A DNA stretch of 64,000 nucleotides from Firmicutes bacterium CAG:882 (GCA_000435595.1 FR895425.1:26484-90483), one strand, 5' to 3'; shown: positions 43,380-53,281, numbered from the stretch's first letter. Notes: generated by a model not told the origin, from the letters alone. Numbers and translations: made by a program.

Positions 43380-45470
43380 ATGAAAACAATACGGACAAAG
43401 ATTATTATGGGTATTTTACTGTGTTCTCTTTTGACTGCGGCTGTCATAGGAACACTGGCGATGGTCAATTCATCGCAGATGGCATCGAGAGATTCTAAGG
43501 AACGTGCAAGGACGGAAGGAGAACTGTATGCTGAGAGAATCAACGGTGTTATTTCACAGATTGAACAGTCTGTTAACACATTAAGTGACGCAGTAATTAA
43601 TAATTTTGATTATGATGCGTTTGTCAAGAGCAAAGCGTATGCTGATGAGTACACCGAGAAGATTAAGGATGAGGCAGTGAACTTTGCATCGCATACGGAT
43701 GGAGCAGTGACTGCATATGTCAGGTATAATCCGCAGTATTCCAATCCGACGTCAGGTGTATTCATGTCAAGGAATTCGACGGACGATGAATTCACATTGC
43801 TGACACCTACGGATTTTTCAATGTATTCGGAGGATGATGTTGCTCATGTAGGCTGGTATTACAATCCTGTCAAAGCAGGGCAGCCTCTGTGGATGGAGCC
43901 GTATCTCAACGAAAATATCAATGTATATATGATTTCGTATGTTGTGCCGTTGTATGCATCTGACGGAACTTCTATAGGCATTGTTGGAATGGATATTGAT
44001 TTTTCGACTTTAACGGATAATGTTGATGAAATTTCGATTTATGAGACGGGCTATGCGTTTCTTTTAAACGGCGGCGGACAGATAATGCATCATAAGGAGC
44101 TGGCACAGGGACAGAACATTTCAGAGCTTGATGCTTCGCTTTCGGGGATAACAGGTGTTCTCGGTGATGATACACGGCAGGGAACAGGTTATCTGTATAC
44201 ATATAATGGTGTGCGTAAGCAGATGTTTTATTTTAATCTCGATAACGGAATGAAGCTTGTGCTTGCAGCACCGAACGGAGAGATTTTTGCCGATGCCAAC
44301 AGACTTATATCGCTTATAGTCGGTGCACTGGTGCTTGCACTTATTGTATCGGCAGTAATCGGTATTATAATAGGTAATAGGATTTCAAAACCTATAAGAT
44401 ATGTGACTGACATCATAGAACAGACGTCGAGACTTGATTTCAGACCTACAGAGATGGGAAGCAGACTCAGAAAACAAAAGGATGAAATCGGAGTGATGGC
44501 GACATCGGTTCATGAGATGAGGAAAGTCCTGCGTGACATTATGGGGAGACTCGACAAGTCTAACGCAACCATAGTAGAGAGTGTTGCAAAGCTTGACGAC
44601 ATCATGAAGGTAAACAGTGACCATGCAATGGACAACTCTGCTGCTACACAGGAGCTTGCAGCCGGAATGCAGGAGACTTCCGATAATACGGAGAACATCT
44701 CAAAAAGTATTGATGAAGTGAAGAAAAATTCAAGTACAATATATAAGCTTGCTGTTGATGGAGAAGAAAATTCCAGACTTGTTCAAGAGCGTGCCGTGGC
44801 AATGGAGGAGACAAGTGCCGCGTCGAGCCGGAAGGTTGATGAGGTTTATGCAAGAATTAAGGATAAGACGGATGAGGCGATAGAGCAGTCTAAGGCAGTA
44901 CAGAGAATCAATGAATTGACTAATGATATTAAGGATATTTCGTCACAGACCAATCTTCTTGCATTAAATGCAAGTATTGAGGCAGCAAGAGCAGGGGATG
45001 CAGGAAGAGGATTTGCTGTTGTTGCTTCTGAGATAGGAGCGCTTGCGTCACAGACACTTCACAGCGTGGACAACATCAATGAAATTGTCGGTGAAGTTAA
45101 CCTCGCTGTAAACAATCTTACCGAATGCATAACAACCATTATGGACTTTATGGAGAACACGGTTGTAGGTGACTATGAGAACTTCAAGAAGGCAGGAGCT
45201 GAGTACAGGCAGGATGCAGGAGAATTCAAGACTGTGATGGAGCAGACAAAGGAGGCTATGCAGGAGCTTGAGTCACTCATTGGGAGGATTTCAGAAGCTG
45301 CATCGGGAATTAACAATATGGTAGCCCAGTCAGCAGCAGGAATCAATGATATAGCTGAAAAGTCAGGAAAGACACAGTCAAGTACCGCCGAGGGATATGA
45401 AAAATTAAAAGAATGCAGAGAATCTATAGAAGAATTAAAGGGTATTGTTGAACAGTTCCATCTTGGGTGA
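43380..45470 (+). CDS. Methyl-accepting chemotaxis protein with dCache-type sensor
   Basis: 696 residues. An N-terminal membrane helix (about 7-28), an extracellular sensor of about 270 residues with dCache features (GWYYNPVKAGQPLWMEPYL, then GMDIDFSTL) and a second helix (about 305-332) precede the HAMP domain. The cytoplasmic domain has the invariant hairpin tip SSQTNLLALNASIEAARAGD. It senses a small ligand, often an amino or organic acid, and signals to CheA. It implies a motile organism. Upstream TTGACA (43306-43311) with TAAAAT forms a weak promoter. It is convergent with dut. Confidence 0.93.
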   Translation: MKTIRTKIIMGILLCSLLTAAVIGTLAMVNSSQMASRDSKERARTEGELYAERINGVISQIEQSVNTLSDAVINNFDYDAFVKSKAYADEYTEKIKDEAVNFASHTDGAVTAYVRYNPQYSNPTSGVFMSRNSTDDEFTLLTPTDFSMYSEDDVAHVGWYYNPVKAGQPLWMEPYLNENINVYMISYVVPLYASDGTSIGIVGMDIDFSTLTDNVDEISIYETGYAFLLNGGGQIMHHKELAQGQNISELDASLSGITGVLGDDTRQGTGYLYTYNGVRKQMFYFNLDNGMKLVLAAPNGEIFADANRLISLIVGALVLALIVSAVIGIIIGNRISKPIRYVTDIIEQTSRLDFRPTEMGSRLRKQKDEIGVMATSVHEMRKVLRDIMGRLDKSNATIVESVAKLDDIMKVNSDHAMDNSAATQELAAGMQETSDNTENISKSIDEVKKNSSTIYKLAVDGEENSRLVQERAVAMEETSAASSRKVDEVYARIKDKTDEAIEQSKAVQRINELTNDIKDISSQTNLLALNASIEAARAGDAGRGFAVVASEIGALASQTLHSVDNINEIVGEVNLAVNNLTECITTIMDFMENTVVGDYENFKKAGAEYRQDAGEFKTVMEQTKEAMQELESLIGRISEAASGINNMVAQSAAGINDIAEKSGKTQSSTAEGYEKLKECRESIEELKGIVEQFHLG

Positions 45471-45487
45471 TGGGGTTTCTCTTTTGC

Positions 45488-45513
45488 AGGTACCGGGTTC
45501 AAGCCCGGTACCT
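45488..45513. terminator. Hairpin between chemoreceptor and dUTPase genes
   Basis: Perfect 10-bp stem AGGTACCGGG (45488-45497) with CCCGGTACCT (45504-45513), between two convergent genes. Confidence 0.75.
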
Positions 45514-45519
45514 AATATA

Positions 45520-45966
45520 TTATTTTACTCCTGTCGAGCCGAAGCCTCCGGCACCTCTTACCGTGTCAGAGAGTTCGTCCGCTTCAGTGAAGGATGCGGT
45601 GAGAAACGGTGTGATTACGAGCTGGACAATTCTCTCACCGGGCTCGACGGATGCAGGCTTTGAGGAGTGGTTGTGCATGGCAACCATGAACTCGCCGCGG
45701 TAGTCCGGATCGACGACGCCGACTTTATTTGCAGGAGCAAGTCCGCGCTTGGAGGCTATGCCGCTTCTCGGGTAGATAAGTCCCGCATACCCTTCAGGAA
45801 TTTCCATGGCAAGGCCGGTTCCTATCATGACGGTCTCATGAGGTGCTATTATTACGGGAGAGTCGATGCATGCGTATAAATCGGCTCCGGCAGCATATTC
45901 AGTCCCACGGGTCGGCATGATGGCATTGTCCTTTAATTTTTTTACTTTAACTTGAATGTTGTTCAT
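45520..45966 (-). CDS. dut: dUTP diphosphatase
   Basis: 148 residues. The five trimeric dUTPase motifs are visible: AAGADLYA (1), PRSGIASKRGL (2), GVVDPDYRGEFMV (3), GERIVQLVI (4) and RGAGGFGSTG (5). It hydrolyses dUTP to dUMP and keeps uracil out of DNA. The start at 45966 has GGAGAAA upstream; the longer frame to 46020 has no site. Confidence 0.95.
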   Translation of the reverse strand: MNNIQVKVKKLKDNAIMPTRGTEYAAGADLYACIDSPVIIAPHETVMIGTGLAMEIPEGYAGLIYPRSGIASKRGLAPANKVGVVDPDYRGEFMVAMHNHSSKPASVEPGERIVQLVITPFLTASFTEADELSDTVRGAGGFGSTGVK

Positions 45967-46123
45967 AGTGTTTCTCCATTTCTGAGTGCTTGTCACCGGG
46001 TTGAGGTGTGATATGTTCATTATAAAATAAAAAAAGTAAAAAAAATAGCTTGCATTTTAAAAAAATATATGGTAGTATCTATTTTGCTGTCACTGAGAAG
46101 AACTGTGGCATGATACATACTGA

Positions 46124-46208
46124 GCAGTCGTGGCGGAATTGGCATACGCGCTAGACTAAGGATCTAGTCCATATTGCTTGGGTGCGGGTTCAAGTCCCGC
46201 CGACTGCA
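46124..46208 (+). tRNA. tRNA-Leu (anticodon AAG)
   Basis: 85-nt class II tRNA. The acceptor GCAGTCG (46124-46130) pairs with CGACTGC (46201-46207), discriminator A. The anticodon stem CTAGA/TCTAG encloses loop CTAAGGA, giving anticodon AAG. The long variable arm and T-arm GCGGGTTCAAGTCCCGC are as expected. CCA is not encoded. Confidence 0.93.
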
Positions 46209-46212
46209 TTTT

Positions 46213-46249
46213 AAAAGACCTTGAGGATTTTCTCAAGGTCTTTTTTTTT
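46213..46249 (+). terminator. Terminator after tRNA-Leu
   Basis: AAAAGACCTTGAG (46213-46225) with CTCAAGGTCTTTT (46232-46244), followed by more T. Confidence 0.9.
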
Positions 46250-46250
46250 A

Positions 46251-46376
46251 TGTAATAGGAAACTTCGTTCCTATTACATAAAAAATGCTCCGCTTAGGAT
46301 GCGCACTGCGGCGTATAATGTAGGTGTCGCAAGCGACCGCCGCAGGCGCGAGAATGTGCCAAGGCACATTCTTTAT
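46251..46376. repeat. Composite palindromic repeat, copy A
   Basis: About 125 bp nearly identical to 53588-53710. Modules: hairpin AATAGGAA/TTCCTATT (46255 on), a GATGCGCACTGCGGCGTA segment, a GTCGCAAGCGAC hairpin, a CGCCGCAGGCG segment, and the perfect hairpin AGAATGTGCC/GGCACATTCT near the end. Small frames through it are not genes. It ends 4 bases before the nrdG stop. Confidence 0.85.
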
Positions 46377-46379
46377 CGG

Positions 46380-46901
46380 TTATTCGCTCCAGAGAACAAT
46401 CTCATTGGAGACAAAAGTCTTTTTCATATCTATGATGCGTTGGTTTTCCGAGCCTCTGAATTGAAGATTGAGGTTCTTTTTCTCAAGAATAAATGGTCCG
46501 TCAACGAGGATATCTATATATGACAGAATTTCTTTTGTGTGGGGAAGGGTGTCGACCATTTTGCCAACAATATCAGTGTCATACAGGTAGCCTGTATACA
46601 GCCATATATCCTTGTCCGGAAAATGCTCCTTGATTTGGCGCATGGTGTTTAATACCTCGCCCTGGTTGGCAGGAGCCATAGGCTCACCGCCAAGAAAAGT
46701 TATTCCTCTTATATAATGAGGCTCTAAAAGAGTGAGAATATAATCTATAGTCTCCTGAGTATAAGGCTTACCATAGGTAAAATCCCAGGCCATCTCATTG
46801 AAGCATCCCTTGCAGTGGTGCGGGCATCCGCTGACAAACAGTGAGATTCTGACTCCGGGACCATTTGCAATATCTACATTTTTAATTTCGGCATAATTCA
46901 T
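46380..46901 (-). CDS. nrdG: Anaerobic ribonucleotide reductase activating protein (radical SAM)
   Basis: 173-residue radical SAM enzyme that installs the glycyl radical on NrdD. The iron-sulfur cysteines are Cys26, Cys30 and Cys33 in CPHHCKGC; GITFLGGEPMAP is the SAM-binding GGE motif. CGGAGA lies upstream. No nrdD gene is adjacent; instead nrdG follows the pectinesterase gene by 19 bases, so it may share its transcript. A solitary activating protein for another small glycyl radical enzyme is possible but the NrdG match is clear. Confidence 0.92.
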   Translation of the reverse strand: MNYAEIKNVDIANGPGVRISLFVSGCPHHCKGCFNEMAWDFTYGKPYTQETIDYILTLLEPHYIRGITFLGGEPMAPANQGEVLNTMRQIKEHFPDKDIWLYTGYLYDTDIVGKMVDTLPHTKEILSYIDILVDGPFILEKKNLNLQFRGSENQRIIDMKKTFVSNEIVLWSE

Positions 46902-46920
46902 GGCTTATCTCCGTTTAAAA

Positions 46921-47880
46921 TTAAAATCCAAGGACATTCCTGCGGCTGTAGTGGGCAGCCTCCTCGTCAGTAAGCTTGTGTGCCCAAGGTACACGCTCAC
47001 CCTTGGCACCTTCTCCGGTGCTGTTGTACTCTGCCCAGTATGCGGTCTCGTGTGTAATTTCTTTATTCCAGTCGTTAAACCCTTCATGTCTGATATGTGC
47101 ATCCATCTCACAGTTGAGAAATACTGCCTTTGCATAGTTGCGCCACGGACGTCCGAGATATACTGAATCTGCCGGGCAGTTGCTTGTGAAGTGGCAGCCC
47201 TCAAACACATAGCCGTATTCCTGACCCTCAGGGGTGGAAGGCGCGGTCACATAGCCGTTAATCTCCTTGCCACGGTTGTTCGAGAATATCTCGCAGTTCT
47301 CAAAGTAAGCCGTGGAACTTCCGAAAATGAAATCAATATCGCCTCTTATGAAGCAGTCCTTGTAGTACTGTCTTCCGTTAATTCGGGGGGCGAACTGCTT
47401 AGGACCGATAAAGCCTCCTGGCTGAAGCTCCTTAGGTGGAAGCGGACCTGTAAAAATTGTGTCCTGGCAGCCTAAAAAGCAGCAGTTGATGTATTTTATC
47501 ATATCGCCTTCTGAGTATATTGCGAGAGCCTGTCCTACTTCACCTCCGTCGCCGGAAGCATTCTCGAAGGTTATATTCTCGGCGGTGAAATCGTTCGTGT
47601 CTATGAGAACACTGTAGCTCCTGAAGGTTCCGCGCTTGGTTCCGTCAGCCATGAGCATAAATGCGTAGAGACTATGTGTGATGAAGGTTGTGTCTGCGTT
47701 CTCGCCAACTAAAGTTATGTGTGGGCGGAGAATCTCAAGTCTTTCATAGTACTCACCGGGTGCGAGTTCGATTCTTACGGGTATGTTCTCGTCAAGCTCC
47801 TCTATGGAATCGAGAGCATCGTTGATTGTTGTAAAATCGCCTTTTCCGGATTGGTCAACTTTAATTATATGTGTATTCAT
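46921..47880 (-). CDS. Pectinesterase (carbohydrate esterase family 8), no signal peptide
   Basis: 319-residue right-handed beta-helix enzyme that removes methyl esters from pectin. Family motifs are GQALAIYSEGD, the catalytic GCQDTIF, the second aspartate in GDIDFIFGS and YLGRPWRNYA. The N-terminus IIKVDQSGKGDFTTINDAL is the normal start of the mature enzyme, so the protein is likely cytosolic and acts on imported oligosaccharides. It is divergent from a GH28 polygalacturonase gene across a 99-bp region, probably with shared control. Confidence 0.93.
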   Translation of the reverse strand: MNTHIIKVDQSGKGDFTTINDALDSIEELDENIPVRIELAPGEYYERLEILRPHITLVGENADTTFITHSLYAFMLMADGTKRGTFRSYSVLIDTNDFTAENITFENASGDGGEVGQALAIYSEGDMIKYINCCFLGCQDTIFTGPLPPKELQPGGFIGPKQFAPRINGRQYYKDCFIRGDIDFIFGSSTAYFENCEIFSNNRGKEINGYVTAPSTPEGQEYGYVFEGCHFTSNCPADSVYLGRPWRNYAKAVFLNCEMDAHIRHEGFNDWNKEITHETAYWAEYNSTGEGAKGERVPWAHKLTDEEAAHYSRRNVLGF

Positions 47881-47979
47881 AATGCCTCCAATTTTTATTA
47901 TCGTATTGACTAATTGTTTTAATTATATTACATTTATTGTGTATGTTCAAGCGTGAAAGGAAAAGGATTGGGAGGAAAT

Positions 47980-50610
47980 ATGGAATCAGTGAAACAAGCC
48001 ACAGGATGTACGATAACAGCCAGGCAGTTAGAAAAAAATAAGAAAGAATATGATGTAAGAGACTATGGAGCAGGCTCTGAGGAGCCGCCCGCCGCCAACA
48101 CTGCAGCGATTAACCGGGCTATAGAGGAAGCTTCCGTAAACGGAGGAACCGTTGTTTTTCCTGAGGGTGAGTATAAGACTTACACAATCAGACTGAAAAG
48201 CAATGTCAACATTCGAATGGAAAAGGGAGCGGTTATAAGAGCGGCAAGAAGCGAGATTAACACGGCATACGAAGTATGCGAGGGAGAGGGAGGCAATTAT
48301 GATGAGCCGGAGGTATGCCTGTATGCGGGACTTCAGGACCACGGACACACATATTTTGCCAACAGTCTTATATACGGTAAGAATCTCAACAATATAATGA
48401 TATATGGCGATGGACTCATTGACGGAAGCTACAAGGATGAGTACGGTTATACAAGGTATGCACTTCTTGGTGGAGACCCTGCCAATAATAAGTACCGCAA
48501 TGAAAAGGGGCATGATGGGGCGTGGTACGGCAACAAGGGTATAGCGCTTGTTGACTGTAAGAATGTAGTGCTCAAGGATTTTTCGATTGTTGATGCGGGA
48601 CATTTTGCGATTATATGTGAAGGCGTGGAAAATATGCTTGTGGACGGCATTCTGGTTGATACCATAAGGGATGCCTTTGATGTGGACTGCTGCCGCGATG
48701 TGACGGTTGTACATTCGAGATTTAATTCACTGACGGATGATGCGCTTGTCATGAAGGCATCCTTCGGGGCGGGAAAGTTCATGCCTTTGTATAATGTATA
48801 CATAGAGGACTGTGAGGTGACAGGTTATGATGCAGGAAGCGTATATTCCGGAAAGTATACTTGTGACAAGGTTGTTGCCACCGACCGATGTGGCCCTACG
48901 GCGAGAGTGAAGCTCGGAACGGAATCGACCTGCGGTTACGAGCTTGTGACCGTGAAAAATGTGCGCTTTAAGCGTTCAAGAGGTTTTGCACTTGAGGCGG
49001 TCGACACATCTGATCTCACAGACATTGTGTTTACCGACTGTACGATGGAGAATGTCAGCAGCTCGCCGATTTATATAAGAATAGGCGACAGAGGAAGATT
49101 TCCTGTGACGGGCAGCAGCACAGAGGAGCTTTTAAGAGCCGAGAATAATGTACGCCTTGACAATACGGAATGGGTGCTTCCGAACAGGGAAGAATACGGT
49201 TGTTACCCAGTGAAGAGATATACTCCGTCCTATAATTACACTCATAAGGTGACGGTTGACGGACACTCCTATTTTAATATTGTCGATGAGAAGAATCCTG
49301 TAAAGATAAACCCGGCTAATTTTTATGAGAAGGACGGAAAGTGTTATGAGTATGTATATAACAGTGCAGAAAAAAAATACGAGCCTGATTTTTCAAAGGA
49401 AATATCAAAGGACAGATTATGTCTTTATGCCAATGCGGTCGGAAGAGAGCAGATGGCATCTGTAAGAAATATAGAGATAAGCAATGTCAGAGTTAAAGAT
49501 GCCGATCCGAGGTATCCGATTATTATCATGGGACTTGACAGCAGTCATGTTAAAAATGTCAGCATAAAGAATATAGAGGTTGAGTACCGAGGAGGATTAT
49601 TGATGGAGCACGCCGTGGAACAGAGGCAGCTCAATACCAACTGGGAATACTCACAGCTCGGTTCTAAGCCGTCTACACAGATCCTGCCGTGGCTTGTAAA
49701 TACATTTTTCCTGAAAAACGAGGGCCTTCTTCCGAGAATGAGCTGGAACAAGGACAAAAAGTGCTTTGTTCCTGCACCGTACAATGTGCCGGAGCTTGCC
49801 GGCGTGTACCCTGAACCGAGTAATTGGGGCATTCTTCCTGCTTATGGTATTTATGCCAGACATGTTGACGGACTTGAACTTGAGAATATAAAGCTCGGTT
49901 ACATTGTCGAGGATGAGAGACCGGCTGTGGTATTTGACGATGTGCATGACGGTATTTTGAAAGAATGCGGACTTATGGCTGAGAAAAATTCACCGCATAT
50001 TGTGTTTGTCGAGAACAAATACAAGCGTCCGACTAACCTTGAGTATGTGCCCGATTACCCATATCACACTACGGACAATTCAGTTACGGTAATTCCGGGA
50101 GCTGACAGGGAAAACTATCGTGTTGAGAAGGTGTGCGTGGACGCGCCGGCACCGGGTACGCCTAGGGATACATTGTATTCTTATCCTACAGCGGCGGTTA
50201 TGGAAAATACTCAGGAGAGCTATACTTATGAGGTAAAGACGGAGGAATATGAGCTTCCTGCTACGGTTCACCGTCCGTACTTTGTACCCGTGGATGATAT
50301 CCATGTGTCGACAGGCAGACTTGTGTGCTTTGATGTGATGGTCAGAAATCCGCTCACGGACGGTAACGACAGCGATGCCGAGCAGTTCATGTGGGAGGGC
50401 AGAGCGGACAAGGAATATGTCGTCGAGTGCGAGTCGGGGACAATTCTTATGCAGGCGGAGAATCTGCCATACGGAGCTGATTTTGACACGCTCAGCGGCA
50501 ATTTTATCTGGACACCCGAAAAAGAGGGAGAATATCATATAACATTTACTGCGGATGACGGAGTAATTCCGATATCAATGCAGGTGAATATTATAGTTGA
50601 AGATGAATAG
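47980..50610 (+). CDS. GH28 polygalacturonase-like enzyme, no signal peptide
   Basis: 876 residues. Its N-terminal part is a parallel beta-helix starting YDVRDYGAG and NGGTVVFPEGEYKTYTIRLK. The active-site region has DAFDVDCCRDVTVVHSRFNS and LTDDALVMK, matching GH28 acid residues. A C-terminal region of about 350 residues ends in an Ig-like fold (FIWTPEKEGEYHITFTADDG). GGGAGGAAAT lies before the ATG; the longer frame from 47953 has none. Without a signal peptide it is probably an intracellular exo-acting enzyme on oligogalacturonides. It is divergent from the pectinesterase. Confidence 0.88.
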   Translation: MESVKQATGCTITARQLEKNKKEYDVRDYGAGSEEPPAANTAAINRAIEEASVNGGTVVFPEGEYKTYTIRLKSNVNIRMEKGAVIRAARSEINTAYEVCEGEGGNYDEPEVCLYAGLQDHGHTYFANSLIYGKNLNNIMIYGDGLIDGSYKDEYGYTRYALLGGDPANNKYRNEKGHDGAWYGNKGIALVDCKNVVLKDFSIVDAGHFAIICEGVENMLVDGILVDTIRDAFDVDCCRDVTVVHSRFNSLTDDALVMKASFGAGKFMPLYNVYIEDCEVTGYDAGSVYSGKYTCDKVVATDRCGPTARVKLGTESTCGYELVTVKNVRFKRSRGFALEAVDTSDLTDIVFTDCTMENVSSSPIYIRIGDRGRFPVTGSSTEELLRAENNVRLDNTEWVLPNREEYGCYPVKRYTPSYNYTHKVTVDGHSYFNIVDEKNPVKINPANFYEKDGKCYEYVYNSAEKKYEPDFSKEISKDRLCLYANAVGREQMASVRNIEISNVRVKDADPRYPIIIMGLDSSHVKNVSIKNIEVEYRGGLLMEHAVEQRQLNTNWEYSQLGSKPSTQILPWLVNTFFLKNEGLLPRMSWNKDKKCFVPAPYNVPELAGVYPEPSNWGILPAYGIYARHVDGLELENIKLGYIVEDERPAVVFDDVHDGILKECGLMAEKNSPHIVFVENKYKRPTNLEYVPDYPYHTTDNSVTVIPGADRENYRVEKVCVDAPAPGTPRDTLYSYPTAAVMENTQESYTYEVKTEEYELPATVHRPYFVPVDDIHVSTGRLVCFDVMVRNPLTDGNDSDAEQFMWEGRADKEYVVECESGTILMQAENLPYGADFDTLSGNFIWTPEKEGEYHITFTADDGVIPISMQVNIIVEDE

Positions 50611-50628
50611 AAAGAGAAATTTATAATA

Positions 50629-52524
50629 ATGATTTTAGCATGTAACAATATATCGAAGTCCTTTGGCATTGATGAGGTTATAAAGAATGCTTCTTTTCAT
50701 ATTGAGGAGCGTGAAAAGGCTGCCATTGTCGGTATCAACGGTGCGGGAAAGACAACACTTCTTCGCATTATAATGGGTGAATATTCGGCGGACAGCGGCG
50801 AAGTGGTGATAGCTAAGGACAGAACGATAGGTTATCTTGCACAGCATCAGAATTTATCAGGCGATAACACCATATATGATGAGCTTCTGAGTGTTAAGCA
50901 GGATATCATAGATTTAGAGAGAAAGATAAGAAAATTAGAGCTTGATATGCATGGCAGGGAAGGAGCGGAGCTTGAAGCGGTTATGGAGGCTTACTCTAAG
51001 AGCACTCACCAGTTTGAGCTTCAGAACGGTTATGCATACAAGAGCGAGGTCGTCGGTGTTCTTAAAGGTCTCGGCTTTGATGAGTCGGACTTTGAAAAAA
51101 GGATGAGCACACTCTCGGGCGGGCAGAAAACGAGGGTTGCACTTGGCAGACTGCTTTTGTCTAAGCCGGACATAATAATGCTCGATGAGCCTACTAACCA
51201 TCTTGACATGAATTCAATAGCATGGCTTGAGAACTATCTTGTAAACTATGACGGCAGTGTGATTATAGTTGCGCATGATCGTTATTTTCTTGACAAGGTT
51301 GTGACTAAGGTAATTGAGGTTGAGCGCGGCGTTGTAAGTGTGTTTTCGGGAAATTATTCAGACTATGCGGCGAAGAAAAAGCAGCTTATGGACGCAAAGC
51401 TTAAGGAGTATTACAATCAGCAGAGAGACATTAAGCATCAGGAGGAGGTAATAGCAAAGCTTAAATCCTTCAACCGGGAGAAGTCAATCAAGCGTGCGGA
51501 GAGCCGTGAAAAGCTGCTTGATAAGATTGAGGTTATAGATAAGCCGATAACCGTGCAGGAGACGATGCACTTTAAGCTGGAGCCTGCTAAGGAGAGCGGA
51601 AACGATGTATTAAGTGTTGAGGGGCTTTCAAAGTCGTTCGGAAGTCAGAAGCTGTTTGAGGATGTAAGCTTTGAGATAAAAAAGGGCGAGAAGGTTGCAC
51701 TTATCGGCAATAACGGAACGGGAAAGACCACGATACTCAAGATAATCAACCATATAATTGAAGCGGATTCGGGTAAGGTCAGGCTCGGCGCGAATGTTGA
51801 AATTGGTTATTATGACCAGGAACATAACGTGCTTCACATGGATAAGACCGCATTTGAGGAAATAGGGGATGCATATCCTGACATGAGCAACACGCAGATT
51901 AGAAATATGCTGGCATGCTTTTTGTTTACAGGTGATGATGTCTTTAAAAAGATTGGAGACCTGAGCGGTGGAGAGAGAGGAAGAGTCTCGCTTGCCAAGC
52001 TCATGCTCTCAAATGCCAACTTTCTGATTCTCGATGAGCCTACGAATCACCTTGATATCATGTCGAAGGAGATTCTTGAGTCGGCACTGAACAGATATAC
52101 GGGAACTGTCCTGTATGTGTCGCATGACAGATATTTTATCAATAAGACGGCAGGCAGAATTATTGAGCTTTCTGCCAATACGGTGACGAATTATATAGGT
52201 AATTATGATTATTATCTTGAAAAGAGAGATATTCTTGCCCCTAAGGAGATTAAGGCGGCAAAGGAAGAAAAGAGTACTGCCGTAAAGGATGACTGGAGGG
52301 CTCAGAAAGAGGAACAGGCAAGAATAAGAAAAAGACAGAGCGACATTGCAAAGATAGAGAAGAGTATTGAGAAGCTTGAGGCGGAGAACGCCGGGATTGA
52401 TGAGCAGCTTGCACTGCCTGAGGTGTATACCGATGTGCCGAAGCTTATGAAGCTTAATGAGAGAAAACAGCAGATAGGTGAAGAACTTACTAAGCTGTAT
52501 GAGGAATGGGAGACGTTATCGTAA
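50629..52524 (+). CDS. ABC-F family ATPase
   Basis: 631 residues with two ABC domains and no membrane segment. The first has GINGAGKTT, TLSGGQKTRVALGRLL and MLDEPTNHLDM; the second has GNNGTGKTT, DLSGGERGRVSLAKLM and LILDEPTNHLDI. A long linker of charged helices lies between them, and a coiled-coil tail is at the C-terminus. ABC-F proteins bind ribosomes; the tailed type resembles Uup/YfmR-like factors that rescue stalled translation or protect from antibiotics. The subfamily cannot be fixed by eye. Starts 18 bases after the GH28 gene. Confidence 0.9.
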   Translation: MILACNNISKSFGIDEVIKNASFHIEEREKAAIVGINGAGKTTLLRIIMGEYSADSGEVVIAKDRTIGYLAQHQNLSGDNTIYDELLSVKQDIIDLERKIRKLELDMHGREGAELEAVMEAYSKSTHQFELQNGYAYKSEVVGVLKGLGFDESDFEKRMSTLSGGQKTRVALGRLLLSKPDIIMLDEPTNHLDMNSIAWLENYLVNYDGSVIIVAHDRYFLDKVVTKVIEVERGVVSVFSGNYSDYAAKKKQLMDAKLKEYYNQQRDIKHQEEVIAKLKSFNREKSIKRAESREKLLDKIEVIDKPITVQETMHFKLEPAKESGNDVLSVEGLSKSFGSQKLFEDVSFEIKKGEKVALIGNNGTGKTTILKIINHIIEADSGKVRLGANVEIGYYDQEHNVLHMDKTAFEEIGDAYPDMSNTQIRNMLACFLFTGDDVFKKIGDLSGGERGRVSLAKLMLSNANFLILDEPTNHLDIMSKEILESALNRYTGTVLYVSHDRYFINKTAGRIIELSANTVTNYIGNYDYYLEKRDILAPKEIKAAKEEKSTAVKDDWRAQKEEQARIRKRQSDIAKIEKSIEKLEAENAGIDEQLALPEVYTDVPKLMKLNERKQQIGEELTKLYEEWETLS

Positions 52525-52596
52525 AATTTACATTGACTTTTTTTTAACAAGTTAATATAATGTATTTATTAATTGTTTTTAAAATGAGGTGTTTTG

Positions 52597-53229
52597 ATGG
52601 ACGAAAGAGAGATTTCTACAGCCGTTATTAGGCGTCTCCCAAGATATTACAGATATTTAGAGGAACTTATCGACAGTGGTGTGGAGCGTATTTCATCCAA
52701 TGAGTTGAGTGAGAAAATGAAAGTTACCGCGTCACAGATTCGTCAGGATCTTAACAATTTCGGCGGATTCGGGCAGCAGGGCTATGGATACAATGTCAAG
52801 TATCTCCACTCTGAGATTGCAAAGATTCTTGGAATAGATAAGAAGCACAATATGATTATTATAGGTGCAGGTAATCTCGGACAGGCAATCGCCAACTACT
52901 CGGCTTTTGAGAAGAGAGGCTTTGTTGTCAAGGGAATATTTGACATCAATCCCAAGCTTGTCGGAATGACCGTAAGAGGCATTGAGGTGATGAGCTTAGA
53001 GGATATGCCGGAATTTGTGCGCAGAGAGAACATAGATATAGCGGCTCTCACGATTCCTAAGGCATGTGCTGCGGATGTGGCAGCGGACGTTGCCTCGGCA
53101 GGTGTTAAGGCTATTTGGAATTTTGCTCATACTGACCTGGCGCTTCCTGGGGATGTGATTGTCGAGAATGTGCATCTGTCGGAGAGCCTTATGCAGTTGT
53201 CATACAGACTTGCGCGCAGGGAGCGGTAA
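52597..53229 (+). CDS. rex: Redox-sensing transcriptional repressor Rex
   Basis: 210 residues. The N-terminal winged helix (AVIRRLPRYYRYLEELIDSG, then VTASQIRQDLNNFGGFGQQGYGY) is followed by a Rossmann domain with IIIGAGNLGQAIANY for NAD(H). Rex represses fermentative and reductive genes until the NADH/NAD ratio rises. The ATG at 52597 follows GAGGTG; TTG 52594 is an alternative. A terminator follows. Confidence 0.95.
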   Translation: MDEREISTAVIRRLPRYYRYLEELIDSGVERISSNELSEKMKVTASQIRQDLNNFGGFGQQGYGYNVKYLHSEIAKILGIDKKHNMIIIGAGNLGQAIANYSAFEKRGFVVKGIFDINPKLVGMTVRGIEVMSLEDMPEFVRRENIDIAALTIPKACAADVAADVASAGVKAIWNFAHTDLALPGDVIVENVHLSESLMQLSYRLARRER

Positions 53230-53242
53230 TATACGCATTATA

Positions 53243-53274
53243 ACAGACTGTGTCGTGGGCACGGTCTGTTTTAT
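53243..53274 (+). terminator. Terminator after rex
   Basis: ACAGAC (53243-53248) with GTCTGT (53264-53269) plus inner GTG/CAC pairing, then TTTATTT. Confidence 0.75.
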
Positions 53275-53281
53275 TTAATAG

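Noticed and set aside
46221..46523. Plus-strand 100-residue frame next to tRNA-Leu
   Set aside because: It starts in the tRNA terminator and runs through the dispersed repeat and antisense into nrdG; its MRTAAYN start recurs at 53633 only because the repeat recurs.
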